Made by a program: the position numbers and the translations under genes. Under the pieces are notes generated by a model. The model made no database searches and had not been told where the DNA came from. It saw only the letters and a program-made list of their open reading frames with translations. This document shows positions 20,806-34,269 of a stretch of 64,000 bases of DNA, one piece after another. Positions within the stretch are counted from its first letter, which is position 1. Each line of letters starts with the position of its first letter. The DNA is taken from NCBI GenBank assembly GCA_947044365.1, contig OX345638.1, positions 5,282,201 to 5,346,200 on the forward strand, given 5' to 3'. Source of the DNA: Petrosia ficiformis. Lineage: Eukaryota; Porifera; Demospongiae; Haplosclerida; Petrosiidae.

Positions 20806-23800
20806 CTGTATAAATATAAATATAAATTGTTATTATGATTATAAAATATTATGTATATATAATATTATGTTATCAGGGTTCTCTCTGCTGGGGGAAGCTT
20901 CCACCAAACCTTTCAATAATTATAGTGTCTACAGCAGAATTAGCTTCAAAAACCAAAATCATTATATAGAACCCAGGTTATATACTATAGAGTACAGCCA
21001 GCTGTACTGTAACTGGGCTGAAGTGAAGCTGAAGTCAGTTAGATTACAGAGTTGGTTTTACTCTTTCAATGTACTCAAGAGGGTATGAAGTAATTGTTAT
21101 CCAATGATTGACATTTTTTAAAAATAACTTGTTTACATTATTTTGTGAGAAACCTTTCATAGTACAACTACGATTGATGTAGGCCAGTTAACTTAAATTT
21201 GTAAACCACAAAGCTCATAAGTAGTAATGTAAACTTAGTAATGATGTTTCTATGAGTCTATGTAATGTAGTATAGTTATTCTATAACATTCCAGTATGTG
21301 AAGTGTGATGGATTAATCCATGGCATTCCATGGATAATATTGCATTTGGATATCATTAACAAAGGTGTCTACTGAACTCATTTACGCTATAGCAACTGAG
21401 TGATGAAAATAAAGGTACTATAACACAGGGAAGTGTACTCTTGCTTGCAATACAGTATATACATTATGTTTAGTATAGTAAATCTTAATAGTTCCAACCT
21501 GTATGAGGAGTAGTGATTGGATGATTTGTTGTATTACTATCCAGTACTTGATCCCTAGTAGACTCTTAAGTGTAGGTGAATCAGTTGATATTAACTTATG
21601 ATAATAATGAATAATGTATTATATACCTGTAGTGGATGTTTCAAGGAATCTACTGATATATATTTTTCTTGTATCACAATCTATTCCAGTTAGTGTTACT
21701 GGATGTCTCAAACGTCTCTTAGGATTACAGGATAAATCTGCCCATATAGTGACAAGACAAGATGGAGGAATGGGAAGATCATTTGATCCAAATAGATCAG
21801 CATCTCTCTTCCTCAGCTATAGTTTGAAATATTATAATTATATATATTATACTTATATAGATATTATATTATACATATAATTATAATGTGAACTGTCTAT
21901 CATAGATTAATGTTTTAACAACAAATGAACAAAATCATCATAAATAGTATAATACACATTAACTTACTCTCAGAGGTTCCTTGTGAGGTTCAATACTCCA
22001 TCCTCTATAAACTACTTGTTCCATACTAACACTATCAAGTTCAATATATCCATTCACTGGATTCAGGAATGAAAACCTAATCATCTCATCCTTTTCAGCA
22101 CTATGATGATTCTCTTTAATATACTATAAAATTATGATAATGAATATTAGTGAATATTATAATTATAAGCATAATTATTATAATTAAATTACCTCCAGGA
22201 ATACTTTTACATTTTGCACAACCATAAATGTCATTTCCCATATGTTACATTCTGTCCTCTTGTAATAAATTCCACCAGTGTATATGTTATCAGGTACATC
22301 AGACTCACTAGGAACTTGTACTATAGAATATAAGTATTTATTACATAAAAATATTCATATAAAACCTTTTGAGATACAGCGAGTATTACAGGTCTCAAAT
22401 GAAGGAAGTTCATTGCCACTAAAATCCTGACTTTCTACAATACAAGATATAATATCACTATAATATATTATATTGCTTATGAAATATATAATAATACTTT
22501 GTTTTGTATGGATTGCAGTACTAGAAGAGGATTTACGTACAAGGACTTCACTATCATGAGATTGTGTACCTGAGAAACAGACGTTTTCTAATAATTATAA
22601 ATAATTGTAATCATTATGATATTTACCTTCTTGTAATCCAGTGTTAATATCCTGTGATATATTCAGTACATGTTCAGTATCAGAATCTATCATAGTAAAG
22701 GATATTAAACATGAGATATAGTGAACCATTGATAGCACACTATCCTCACCATGTCCAGATGAGGGTAGTGTTTTATCATCAGTATTGCTACTAGGATGCT
22801 CTTCAGTATTGTCAGTTGACGGAACATCGACTAATAATAATTATATATAATAAAGCATTCATAATAAACTATTAATATCCTAACGATGTTCTGATTTGGA
22901 CTGTGTTTTACTATCAGTATCACTACTGGTATCCCTAGCTTCTGAAGAAGAGTCAGTATTAGACACATCATTCTGAACATCACCTATAATTGTAATTAAA
23001 TTTTCAAATACTGTTTATTAATATGTAATATCCTAACCATGTTCAGATGAGGATTGTATTTCATTATCAGTATCACTACTAGGTGGATATTGGTCTTCTG
23101 AAGAGTCAATATGAGACACATCATTATCAGTTGATTTAACATCAGCTAATAAATAATTATAATAAATATTTAAATACTAATTAATACTATAGTATCCTCA
23201 CAATGTTCAGATGTGGATTGTGTTTCACTATCAATATCACTAGTATCCTCTACATCAGATGAAATGTGTGGATCACAACCATTAGTCTTCTTCCCAATAC
23301 CCATTATACAAAACTTGGAACGAACTATCATTCCATACTGACTATCAGTATAGAATTTACCACCCTCTATGAACTGGAACTTGTATGGTGGTACTGACTC
23401 ATCTATAGGTGCTGTTATAAAACTGAGATATTTAAACTGTCGTGAACTCTTCAGTGTGACACAGTGTTGTATTTGTAAATTCACAGGCTGGAGGTACTCT
23501 TCAGGAAATGAGATGACATACAAAGCACTGACAAGCTCCATTCCATCGGGAAACTGGAATTTACCACCAACAAGAGCTTTGATAAGCAGTTGTGACGGTG
23601 GGATGCTACCTTCTGGGAAATACATCTTAAACCCATAATCTCCCCAATCCAGAGTGTTTCCTTTAATATAAAACACGTTTTGCTTAGCTATATGAAGATC
23701 AGGATCATCTGTATAATGATATTAGATTATTATAGCAATAGAGATTAGTATAATAATTATATAACATGATTTCCAACCTGGTATAGATATGATGTCACTG

Positions 23801-25345
23801 GAGTTTTGTGGTACAAGTGATTTCAGGCTAGTTTCCTCTATCTGTTTCATTTCTTGTATAGTAAATTCAAGTTCCCTTATTCTCTCTCTCTGCATTTGTA
23901 ATTCCTCCAAATGTACTTCATTATTCTGTACTGTTTTCTGTACGTCATCTATTTGTGATTTTTTAGCAACCACTGTTGTCTGTAGCGACTTCACTTCTTT
24001 AATGAGAGAATAAATTTTGAAGCTCCATTATCATTTGAAAAGGGGCATGACTTACGTTCTTGTAATAATTCTAGCTCTTTTGTTTTGATTTCCAATATAG
24101 TCTGTAGTTCTTCTATTTGAGACGTTTTGTCAAATATTTCTGTCTGTGGTGGCTTGACTTGTGAAAGGATATTTGAAATTAATTCAACTATATAGTGACA
24201 TATGACTTACGTTCCTGTACTGACTCTAGTTCTTTCATTATCTCATCCTTCTTCTCCAACATACTCCGTAGTTCCTCTACTTGTTCATTCTTACTAATAA
24301 CTATTGTTTGTAGTGACTCTATCTCTGATGTGATAAGATAATTAGTGATAACATAATAATAGTAGTATTACTCATCTAACCTTCTTCTTCCATCTTATCA
24401 CTAATATCTGATTTAGATTTATCCTCATCTACAGGTTTTGATTTCTTTTCTCCTAATGGTTCTCTTTCCAGAGTCTTCTCATAATATACTTTCATTGTCT
24501 CCTCATCTAATAAAAACACATAATACTCAATACACATTCAATAGATATGATATATGTATTAATATATATAGACCTGATGAAAGGGTAGATGTGAGTTTAA
24601 GTTTCTCTTTCAAATCTGTGATCTGTTGTGTTTTTGCTAATGACGCTTTCTTTTCAATCATCAACAATATCTGATAATCTTGTAACTCTAAACATGATTT
24701 CAAATAATATATAATCTTATAATCACTGAAGATATTCAATCTTTAGGGTTCCACCGATACTGTACTTTTCTATTTTATGAACAACCAATATACTGATCCA
24801 CATAACCATTAATTTAAGTTGTGTGTAGTCAAGAGTTGCACATGTGAGAAGACGAGTGATGGCCCAGAAGACAAATAGAGTATGGCAGTATTTCTTAGTT
24901 TCTGCTATATACAGATGCAGAGTATCACATTTGTCCTGTGCAGAAACTCTATCTACATTTTCCCACCGATTAAAATTTGTTATCAATGAAATTTTTATGT
25001 GCACCCAAATCTATAAAGCAATCATAAATTATCAATTAGTAATCATCATTTTTGGTATCAGTATTGCCTATGTTGTTTAACAATTCAAAAAATCGGTATC
25101 TGAAATATCGGTTACATAAGATATCTCTATCAAACTCACACTGTAAACATGAACTGATTATTTTAACCCTCATTTGGTTACAGGAGTGTCAATGCTCTAT
25201 TAATATTAAATATGATGCGCCTTATTATTGTAAATTTATATTCAATTATCTGTGGAGAACAAGGTTATTTGTTGACAAATTCCACCACTTTGCACTTATA
25301 ATAACAAATAACATATAAATTTTGTTTAAATTTGTGCATGTGTAT

Positions 25346-25376
<31 letters not shown>

Positions 25377-28300
25377 ATATATATAAATTTATATATATAT
25401 ATATATATATACACATAGCTATTATATATATATATACACAAATGTTTTTCCATATCTATTTGTTGTTTGTTATTATAAGAACAAAGTAATGGTATTTGTC
25501 AACAAATTCTTTGTTCTCCACAGATAATTGAATGCGAATTTACAATATTAATTTTTACCCGAGTACCATATTATCAATACTGCATTGAAACTCCTGTAAC
25601 CAAATGAGGGTTAAGATAACCCTTTTCATTTAACAGCGTATATAAAGTGTGGTTGTATCAAAGGTACTGACCATATTGTATTTCTAGATTGTATGAAAAC
25701 TCATACAGTACACAATTAAATGTGAATAATTCGCATATCACTATAAATTAGTTAATTATAAATATCTACCTACTCTTGTGCACTCAAGGTGTGGTCAACT
25801 GTAACTAGCTATACTAGTGTTGTATATTTGTATTGACCACACCTCTTGCACTGTAATTTACACATAATGTTAATAATTATAATATTTATATAAATTATAT
25901 ACCTTGTCTTTTTGCAATTGACATTTTCTTGTAGGCTTGTGTTTCATCTTTTGAAAACCCCAGTTCTAAAGATCGTAATATCAAATATTCAAATCACAAG
26001 TAATAAATTATATTCATTATCTGACCTTTCTCTAGTGTTAGTGATTTATCTATTAATGACACCTCTCTTGTCTTTAGGTATGTAATTTCATCACTCTTCT
26101 CTCTCATCTCAATACTTAATTTCAATAATTCTGATTCTTTCTCAAATATTTTCTTCTCCATTATCTTCTGAAAGAATTAACACGATAATTTATTAACACA
26201 ATATTGATCACTGGTTAACTAACTATCTCTTGAGGTGCTGTATATGGAGATTTGATTGAACCAATCAAATCAGTCACAAGTGTTCCCTCCTGTAGTCTAT
26301 CATCAACAATGTGATAAAGTAAACTTTTCTGAATCTCATTCTTGTTTTTTATCAGCTGTTCATAATTCCAAACATGATCCACAGACCACTGATCATTAAT
26401 ATATTCTATATAATGAAATATAATAAAAATAATAATAATGATATTCAATATTAGAGTGAGATGTAGTGATATTATCCTAGTTCTAAGACATGAGGTACTA
26501 ATACTAAAAACAAGGTATAAAAACTAATGAAAGAAACTAACAAAATCAAATCAAAATAATACCAGAGAGTGAGTGTTAACTATAGAAAATAGTTAATTAT
26601 GAATGTTTGTTGAGTCATCAAATCAATTACATTTATATTATAATAATGAAGGTGTGTCTTTACAAGTTCATGTAAGTTACGTAATTGTATGAGTGATGTA
26701 AGACAATTATATCTATTGATCAACAATAATATAAAAATTACATATTATACACATACTTCCATACATCATTACATACTAAAATAAATACATATAATACATA
26801 CATGCATGTCTGTACTAATATAGGCGTGCAAGTGTGCATGCGTTAATGTATATTAATAATGACAATAGGAACAGAAAATGGACTGACACTTTATATTTAC
26901 AAATCACAGGATACTTGGATATCTCAAAATATGTAACTACAAATGTATCAGTGAATCATTATCATCTTGTATAGATGAAGCTGGGTTTTCATATAGTTTT
27001 AATAGTCTTGTATATCATAGACTGTACACATTCCAGTGAACATGATAATGATCACTAATAATAATATATCACATGATATGTATATTAATTATCCTACCTA
27101 ATTCAATGATCACTAGCATGTCACATCCAGTGATTGATTGAGCTGCGGTGTCATTAGATTGACTGTATTCACTGTAACCTCCAATGACTATAATCCAAAA
27201 TCTTTTTTTTGATATATAGTATGTTGACATGGAGGGGTAAAATCTTTTAGTTACTGAATCAGGAAGATTTATCTGAAGAGATGAATAAATTAACATATAA
27301 AAAAAATGAGGAACATTATTATAATATTATTAGAAAGAAAAAGTATGTTTCAGTTAATAAAACATAATTATTGTATCAGAGAGTAAGGTATAGTACTCTC
27401 TATGTAGGGATGGCATCGAAAAAAATGACAGCCCATATATTGTAACAGTATTTATGCTATCTACAAATTTATTCACAAATTATCCACCATTCAAAAAAAA
27501 GCAATGGAAACAAATAATAAAAAACATTTTCAATAAAAATGGAAGAAGATGTAGGGACGTCAAAGCCCAAAAAGTATGCGAACAACGTCGAGTAGTTAAC
27601 ATTATATAGGACCCAAAATTAAACAAACAACTTTCATATAACCTTACATAAGTACAGCTTAAATACAGCTCTTTGGATTTTGCTTTACACTGGTGTAATT
27701 ACTTATGTATGGTTTTATGGAAGTAGTTTGTTTAATTTAGGGTCCTATGTTAACCTCCTGACCTTGTTCACATATATTTTGGGTTTTGACATCTTTACAT
27801 ATTCTGTATTGAAAATGTATTTAATTATTTGTTATTATTTGTGATATACCTGTATTTTCATTATTAGTATGATAACAAAACTGATACCAATATAAATTAA
27901 TATAAAAACAACAATGTGTCATGTGATGTACATTACCTGATACCAGATAAAATTGGAGAGATTCATTATCCAGCAATCGTTTAGTGTCTGAAGATAATCA
28001 TCAAATCCTCCCAATACCATCAAATGAGATATTGTTTGTTGATTTGATGACACAGTATTTATGATAGTACTAGCATGAGCATGTCTCGCATTAGGCCATT
28101 TCAAGGTAGTAATCGATGATTTGGCTACTTTCTTAAAATCCTATAGTATTAGTTAATACAACATGGGTTTATTATTAATATCCTATAAACAAGTTCATGT
28201 ATCATTAATAATGTGTGTGGTTTACAAGTGGATTATTTTGAGTGATTATTATTTACTAACAAAGAGTACAAGTACTCTTTGGTGTAATAACATGATTGAC

Positions 28301-29640
28301 TGCATCACAGTAAAATATTTATGATTGCTTACCAAATCACAAATATTATGAAACACTGAAGAAATGTATATCTACATGAGTTATGTCAGACATGATAATA
28401 ATTACAACTTAGGAATATGTAACTGTAGGTATATAAAATTAATGACAGTGTGTTCATTGTAATGAACAATAATAAAAGAAGATTCAAGTGTCCTATTATG
28501 GTAATGAAATGAAACCAGAGAATTAGAACTGTAGAGAATACAACTGAAAATAATACAAGTGACCACGAGTGATAAAAATAATAGACTAGACAAGAAAAGA
28601 TAACAAATACGACTATGTAGAAATGTGAAATCTGTATAATAAATACTCAACAAACTCACTATTGTATTTTGAAAGAATGATATCAGAAATAAGTCATTAA
28701 CACGATGGAATCCAGTCTCATCATTGCTAATTCCTCCAAATATTACACCTCCATTACCAGGAAGAGTGTTGATACTGAAACCAGCACATGGTGGTGGACG
28801 ATTGCCTGTTATGCTAGGAACATTCCATTGACCTGAAGAAAATACATGATATCATCATGATGTAATACATAATGTGAGTCATGTAATACCTCGTGATGAA
28901 TTGACACACATAGTGTGTATTTCATTTGTGTAGCAACAATTTGGGACGCTTGGAGAAGAAATATACTTGGAACCAGTGTGAGTAGTGATTGGTGTAGATC
29001 CAAACCCTCCGATAACTAGCAAATTATCTTCTCCATTTATATTGTACGGCACCACTCCACAGCTGCGTTTTCTCATTGGTCCATTATCAGGAGAACTGTT
29101 AATAATTTCTCTCCATTCATTAGTAAGAGTGTTGAGTTCGAATAAATCGTTATGAAAACAATCATGAGGTTTACATCGTCCACCAAAATACAATATATTG
29201 TCTCTTATGGTAGTACAAGCATAGTCCATAACTCCCGCAGGCGGGTTAGCTGTAGTAGATCTCCTCTCCCACTTTAATGTAGGTAAATGAAATACATCAA
29301 CAGATGATGTAAACTTCCTCTTCTCGTCATTATAATGTAGGCCCTCCTGCTCTCCTCCCCAGCAATATAATCTGTCACTATTGACTACAGTAGAGTGACG
29401 AGCTCTCCATTTCATCTCATATTGTCCTGATAATAAACAATTGATACATGACTGTAATAACATGACTAGAGACACATATATGTAATAAACAAAGGATTAC
29501 AAATATTATTAGTACACAAAACAGTTCTTGTAAATGTTTATGAGATTATGAATAACTTATTAATCTGATGTATCAAATTGTTTCCATGTAACAAGAAATG
29601 TAAAGATATATATTATTATAATTCACTCACCAGTAGCCAT
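20438..29640 (-). CDS. Gene A: kelch - coiled coil - ZU5 - UPA-like - death-fold-like protein (25 exons)
   Basis: Exons, 5' to 3': 29640-29631, 29426-28890, 28832-28660, 28140-27937, 27272-27098, 26405-26224, 26167-26026, 25965-25903, 24687-24574, 24506-24381, 24324-24211, 24157-24056, 23996-23778, 23708-23202, 23145-23038, 22983-22885, 22830-22750, 22686-22627, 22569-22498, 22434-22366, 22320-22193, 22123-21968, 21816-21627, 21564-21499, 20805-20438. They join to 4,065 nt (1,354 residues plus stop) with no internal stop. Residues 1-366 hold six kelch repeats, about 370-720 a coiled-coil-rich stretch, 721-889 a ZU5 domain, 890-1050 an acidic Ser/Thr spacer, 1053-1210 a UPA-like module, 1233-1354 a helical C-terminal domain. 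There is no signal peptide or membrane segment, so it is likely cytosolic. Most introns are phase 1. The scaffold/adaptor role is inferred from domain order. Confidence 0.88.
21627..22320 (-). other. Gene A UPA-like module (3 exons)
   Basis: Exons of 128, 156 and 190 nt with phases 1-0, 0-0, 0-1, unlike the phase 1 exons around them, so they form one inherited unit. Sequence is beta-rich (MTFMVVQNVKVFLE, IRFSFLNPVNGYIELD, PPSCLVTIWADL). Position between ZU5 and a death-fold candidate suggests UPA; direct similarity could not be tested. Confidence 0.5.
23202..23708 (-). other. Gene A ZU5 domain exon
   Basis: One 507-nt exon. GFKMYFPEGSIPPSQ matches the 'l.iP.GAl' start of ZU5, GGKFQFPDGMELVSALYVI the central strands, and LQIQHCVTLKSSRQFKYLSF the diagnostic 'PV.l.IpHCa' segment. 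No HFS-type autoprocessing motif as in PIDD was seen. The exon ends in an Asp/Ser-rich tail. Confidence 0.85.
23778..26405 (-). other. Gene A coiled-coil exons
   Basis: Eight small exons (phase 1 at nearly every border) encode Glu/Lys/Leu/Gln-rich helices such as EKKIFEKESELLKLS, EELRSMLEKKDEIMKELES and LEELQMQRERIRELE, with heptad-like spacing. Likely an oligomerisation segment. Confidence 0.8.
25150..25632. mobile_element. Foldback MITE in gene A intron 8
   Basis: Arms of about 180 bp: taaccctcatttggttacag at 25,165 returns inverted at about 25,600-25,615 (ctgtaaccaaatgagggtta), with ttcaattatctgtggagaac and ttgttgacaaattc also mirrored, around an AT-rich centre. A related sequence is at 30,300-30,650. 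It explains why this intron is 1.2 kb among introns of 50-100 bp. Confidence 0.8.
27098..29426 (-). other. Gene A kelch propeller exons
   Basis: Four exons carry six kelch blades, each with the Gly-Gly pair: LYCWGGE, ILYFGGRC, NLLVIGGFG, GGVIFGGI-type, HLMVLGGFD and FWIIVIGGYS. A six-bladed propeller usually binds a protein partner. The exon starting at 28,140 opens DFKK, a start kept in all three paralogues. Confidence 0.88.
27525..27817. mobile_element. Palindromic MITE, copy 2
   Basis: Same layout as 1195-1487: ends acattttcaata / tattgaaaatgt, internal mirrored blocks ggacccaaaattaaacaa and gtttgtttaatttagggtcc. Inserted in intron 4 of gene A. Confidence 0.75.
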
Positions 29641-29713
29641 TAGCAAATAGAGAAAGGATGAAAAACAGAAAATCTGATGAGCAGACTCAGCACTGGTTGC
29701 TGTAATAAAAGAT

Positions 29714-29733
29714 ATCACATGATGTCATGTGAT
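29714..29733. promoter_or_regulatory. Conserved palindromic site upstream of gene A
   Basis: atcacatga-tg-tcatgtgat, 9-bp perfect arms with a 2-bp spacer, 74-93 bp upstream of the ATG. The identical site precedes genes B and C at nearly the same distance, followed by a shared tgagcaga(c/t)tca and cactggttgct. It contains catgtg E-box halves and a tgatgtca CRE-like core; the binding factor is unknown. Confidence 0.6.
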
Positions 29734-29859
29734 CATGTTATGAACAATGCACTGTATTGAGTATTATAGTACACATATGTACATTTAATATTGTTTTACA
29801 TAATTATATACAGAAAAATACTTATAATTTATACAACTGTCTTCATTTCTTTGTTTCTG

Positions 29860-30300
29860 CGCAACTTTTTAGAAATGTTGTATGTAATATGCTGTGTGAA
29901 ACTTTTGATGTCATTTTTTAGTATAGCTATTATTAATTTCACATGACTCGTGTTATTGAATTATTGGGAAAATGAGTGTGTATGTAGCTATTATAGTGAT
30001 GATTAACATATCATTTATATTCCTTCATCGCTTAGCAGACAGAGTGCAGGGTTATTGTTTGTACAAAACTCTGTGCACTTCAAATGTACTTCAAGCAGAC
30101 TTCAAATTGTACAAAGATCAACAGAATACAAAATTTTTACAATAATAATAATCAAGTAATATAATAAACAGAAGCCAACTAATTGATTAAAGAGGTACGT
30201 TATCCCATCTAATAAATAGAACCAAATATTATATTCCATATCAATATACTATTTTTCTGATTATTTATCTACAGACAGATATGGAAGTGAGCTTATAATA
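29860..30300. other. Upstream flank of gene A
   Basis: AT-rich intergenic DNA. 29,860-29,910 (tttttagaaatgttg, ctgtgtgaaacttttg) matches 38,685-38,735 upstream of gene B, showing that the duplication included several hundred bases of 5' flank. No gene seen. Confidence 0.6.
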
Positions 30301-30650
30301 ACAAAATTAAAAAAATTGTTTTTATATTGGATATAATATATATCTATACGCACAAATGTTTTAAAAACATTTATTTGTTATTTGTTATTATAAGTACAAA
30401 GTTGTGCAACAATTAATTGAAAAAAAAATTTTGTGTATATAGGTCTAATATATATCTATACGCACAAATGTTTTTAAAATATTTATTTGTTGTTTGTTAT
30501 TATAAGTACAAATTCATGCAATTTGTCAACAAATAATTGAATCGGAATTTACAATAATAATCTATTTCACAGAAACATAATATTTATTATCAATACAGCA
30601 TTGAAACTCCTGTAACCAACTGAGGGTTAAAATAACCAGTTCATTTTTAC
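30300..30650. repeat. Relative of the 25,150-25,632 foldback family
   Basis: Contains two tandem copies of atatatctatacgcacaaatg with ttatttgttatttgttatta, and at 30,595-30,640 cattgaaactcctgtaacca and tgagggtta, the terminus of the gene A intron 8 element. Only one arm is clear. Confidence 0.6.
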
Positions 30651-31059
30651 AGTGCTTATACTGTCTATCAAATAATTAATTAACTCGTTTTAGATTTCCA
30701 AACCTTCTTTGTGTATCTAATATCAGATATTTGACATGATAATTGACTATAGTACAAGTATCTAGTCATAACAACAACCTGTATATATGACTAATGAAAT
30801 TATAATTTGCATCCTTGCAACTGTACTAATCAATACATTGTTAATTTAACAATTTTATTTCGCAGCATTGTTAGATAGAGTGCCAGACTAAGACAAAATT
30901 GGACTGGACCAGTGGACAGGACTGCAGACTGGTCTAAGTACTATAAAATGATCCATGTTTTAGTCTTACCCCGTAGATAGAGTCATATAAATCTATGTTA
31001 TGTAATTTTATATAAATTATAGTTATAATACCGAATAAGGACAATATGATTACTGTGGC

Positions 31060-31245
31060 ATTATTATGACAGTAGTGGTTAACGTAACAACAGGGATGGC
31101 AGTGACTACTGTGACAGATGTGATTACTGTGACAGTAGTGACTAATGTGACAGTAGCGAGTAATGTAATCATAAGGATGTCAGTGAACCACTGACTACGA
31201 TACTGTGACAGTGATTACTGTGACAATAGTGGCTAATACGGACAT
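31060..31245. repeat. Degenerate 'actgtgacagtagtg' tandem repeat
   Basis: Loose repetition of tgattactgtgacagtagtg-like words with many substitutions. No open frame of interest. Confidence 0.65.
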
Positions 31246-31249
31246 AATC

Positions 31250-31774
31250 ATGTGAAATTGAAGGTATAACTTTTACATAATGGTGATTTTTTTAATTTAA
31301 TTGAAGTTTGTATATTTGTAGTGTCATAAGTAGCTGCTGCTAAAGTAACTATACAAAATGTAGGAAAGAAATGAGGGAGAAGCAAGTTAGTAGGCATGAA
31401 TGGGAGGAGCACCTAGTAAGTATTCATGCAGTCTTTTTCCATAATGGGGGATAGGGGGGAGTGGGGAATTGCTACCTTTACCCCTCCTGCATGTGCCCAA
31501 CTAGTTACTGTATCCATACCATATCTTTTCATTTAGTACATTCTATAATAAATTATTATATAACATATAATAAGCTACTATAAATGGAAACCAATCACTA
31601 TAATTATACTGAGAGACTACATCCTTACAATAAAATTATCTGATATAATGAATGATGAAATATAACTACAAAAGAGCACCTGAGAAATGTCTAGCAATGG
31701 CTAGAGAATGTATGTAGCAACTACAAGTGGTATTATAGCGTTAACATTCTGGAACCTCTAATTATATAATAATT

Positions 31775-31825
<51 letters not shown>

Positions 31826-32200
31826 CGTACATCGAACCTGTGGGAAAGCAATTATAGGAATGGCCCTGTGGGCCATAACTAGTAATACAACACCAGTATT
31901 AGAATTTATATCAGTGGTATAAATATAATAATCTAATACTTGTGTTTGTTATAATGCTATCAGTTCATAATTCTTTATTAATTATTATAGTTATAACTTC
32001 TTCCTAGCATATAGCTGCTATAATTGCTAATACAAACTTATATTATATTTCAGTAACTATCATAAACCGTTTTGTTTTAGATTTCTAGACTTTATAGTTA
32101 GATATAATTGTTATCCTCCATTTTTCAACACATCATTCACTTAAATGTTGTTTTTTGATATCAGTCACTGATAAACTATGTAATAAACAATTGACACAAC
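31250..32200. other. Intergenic, (AT)n and MITE fragment
   Basis: Nothing gene-like. Contains an (AT)n tract at about 31,768-31,821 and, at 31,825-31,880, the terminus aacctgtgggaaagcaatta / tgggccat of the 'agggctatccctataatt' MITE family. Confidence 0.6.
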
Positions 32201-32202
32201 AA

Positions 32203-32253
32203 TTATAACTTATTTCAAATTTGGGTAGTCTACCAAATTTGAAATAAGTTATA
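32203..32253. repeat. Near-perfect hairpin
   Basis: ttataacttatttcaaattt and aaatttgaaataagttataa flank a short gggtagtctacc turn. It could be a small transposon remnant or an RNA-forming hairpin; no supporting context. Confidence 0.8.
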
Positions 32254-32589
32254 ATGTCTTATAAATATGGTAATTATTACTACGGTTCTGAGAAAACTAG
32301 ACAGGTTTGATAGCACTTGGTGCTTACAATATTAAAGGCATGATCCTATCCATTTCATCATTGTGTTCAGTAGCATTGGGATTAATAATTATTACTTGTT
32401 GCCATGGTTACTTTTTGACAATTACTCTACAAAATTTGAAGTAAGTTACTGATAACGTTTAGCTACCATTCTGGTGGTACTATATAATTGTTTTGCTATA
32501 TATTATGTCAGCAGGTGAGGCATATCTAGTAATATTAGATCATTGTATATAATTATATAGATTGGGTCTATTCAGGTATGATGCAGTCT

Positions 32590-32800
32590 TGGAGGTGTTC
32601 GCTCTGATCACATTTAAACATGTAAAGACCATCAACCACAGTGTAACTTCGATTCTCCCAGTTTAGGATTATGTGCACGAGTTTTGGTTTTGTAACATTC
32701 TGTGTTTCCTAATTTATAAATTATCGTCCTGTTATTGAACTGAAATTTCTCCATTTATGTTTAAGATTGTTATGTTCAATCTGGCGCAAAAATGCTACAA
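32590..32800 (+). pseudogene. 3' fragment of the F-box/LRR-like family
   Basis: Matches the decayed paralogue at 61,670-61,870 in order: gatcac, catgtaaagaccatcaacca, ttcgattctccca, tttaggatta, tttggttttgtaacattc. Frame is broken throughout. It lies 23 kb from the rest of that family, between kelch genes A and B. Confidence 0.65.
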
Positions 32801-32999
32801 GAATTTATGCCAATATATCTGAACAAAATCTAATAGCATATGCACACAATGGATATCCTTCCTTCTCATCCATACTCTTCTCACAGATAGAGTTATGTGC
32901 CTCATAAAATTCTAAAGACCATATAGTATGAATATGAGTTACCAATCATCACCACCTTTTTAATTAATTAATAATTAACCTTAGAGAACTGACGTTACA

Positions 33000-34000
33000 T
33001 ATGTTGCATTTGACCCTCACACAGTTGGAAATGCGCTACTAGCATTACAAAGCCCTCCAAATATTTGTAATTGGTGTCAGGGATAAGCCCATGAAAGTCC
33101 AGTCACCCTTTGCCCTAAATATAAAGCATAGGGGGAATTTTAATTTTAAAGGGGTGTATTCCTGTTAATTTGGGTTCGAAGGGGGGTGCAATATAGGAAC
33201 TCAGTGATCCTGTCCATGCAATTTGGTGGGTAGCTGAGACATTTCTTTTGCTGTAAAACCCAATATTGTTGGTGTAGCTGGTGCCAACATGCAGTAGGGT
33301 CGTTTTGTTTGCCCCAGTTGCAGTCGAAAGAGGGAGACAACTGCATTTGAATTACTCACACAAAATTCTTGGAGTCTTTCGAGTAAGCAGGTTGTTAGAA
33401 GAAGTACTCCATGTCAGAAAATGAGCCACGTTTGGAACGGTGGTCATGATATCTCAGCAAAGAAGCCAGTGTTTGAAATGGGAAGAATTTTGAAAAACAA
33501 GCTCAGTCCTCAAAGGGTAAGGGTTAAGGATTATTGTGAATCAATTACAGATATAAATCTGTAAAAGATTCCAGCACTCTCTGATAAAGTAAGTCTAACT
33601 GGTTGTGCGAATGTAATAAAAGAAGATGAGTGGAGTCAATCATGATCACTTGGGTATTCAAACACTCTGAAAAATTTAAAGACCTTTAAGTTGATTATAC
33701 TGTTTCCAGACAACTTGGCTTGAGCCCCATCAATGTTTTTACAGTGAAATCAAGTTATTTAATAATGTCTTTCTGTTTCAAGGGGCACCAGGTATAGAAA
33801 TCATTTGCCGTCGTCAGTCAATTGCGCAGGTGACACAAACATTTACAACCCCATGGAATGAGATGGGCCTAAAGATAAAAAAAAAAAGATGCAGATTAAA
33901 AAAAGCCAAAAAACAACTGGACAAGTCAACAGCAGGAATTGTCTCAAAAGCTGAGATTACCATTTCATTTTACTCTATGGTTTCGGCATATTTAGTCCAA
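33000..34000. other. Possible degraded coding sequence, unidentified
   Basis: 33,400-33,660 on + reads MSHVWNGGHDISAKKP, ILKNKLSPQRVRVKDYC and CANVIKEDEWSQS across two stops, and 33,790-33,960 gives IEIICRRQSIAQVTQTF and a Lys-rich tail. Richer in complex codons than the neighbouring AT-rich DNA, but not recognised. It may be an old transposon gene. Confidence 0.3.
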
Positions 34001-34269
34001 TATCTTAACAGATACCAATCTTTTATGTGTTTCAATATCACACATGTGATGATTATTCTTTTACAAATCGTTTGAAGAATGGTAGAGCTATTCCAAATCA
34101 CTTGCTCAGACTCATACCCATATATACGTGCACATGTTACTGCACAAATTCTTAATGAGATAATTTGCGAAAAGTCTATATCATAATTGAAATGCTAAAA
34201 CTGTTTTTTGTATGTACAATCATAATTAGAGTGTAGAAAAGTGCTGAACTAAACTAACAAGTATATATA

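Noticed and set aside
33146..33346. 66-residue open frame on -
   Set aside because: No recognisable family, no splice context; composition does not stand out.
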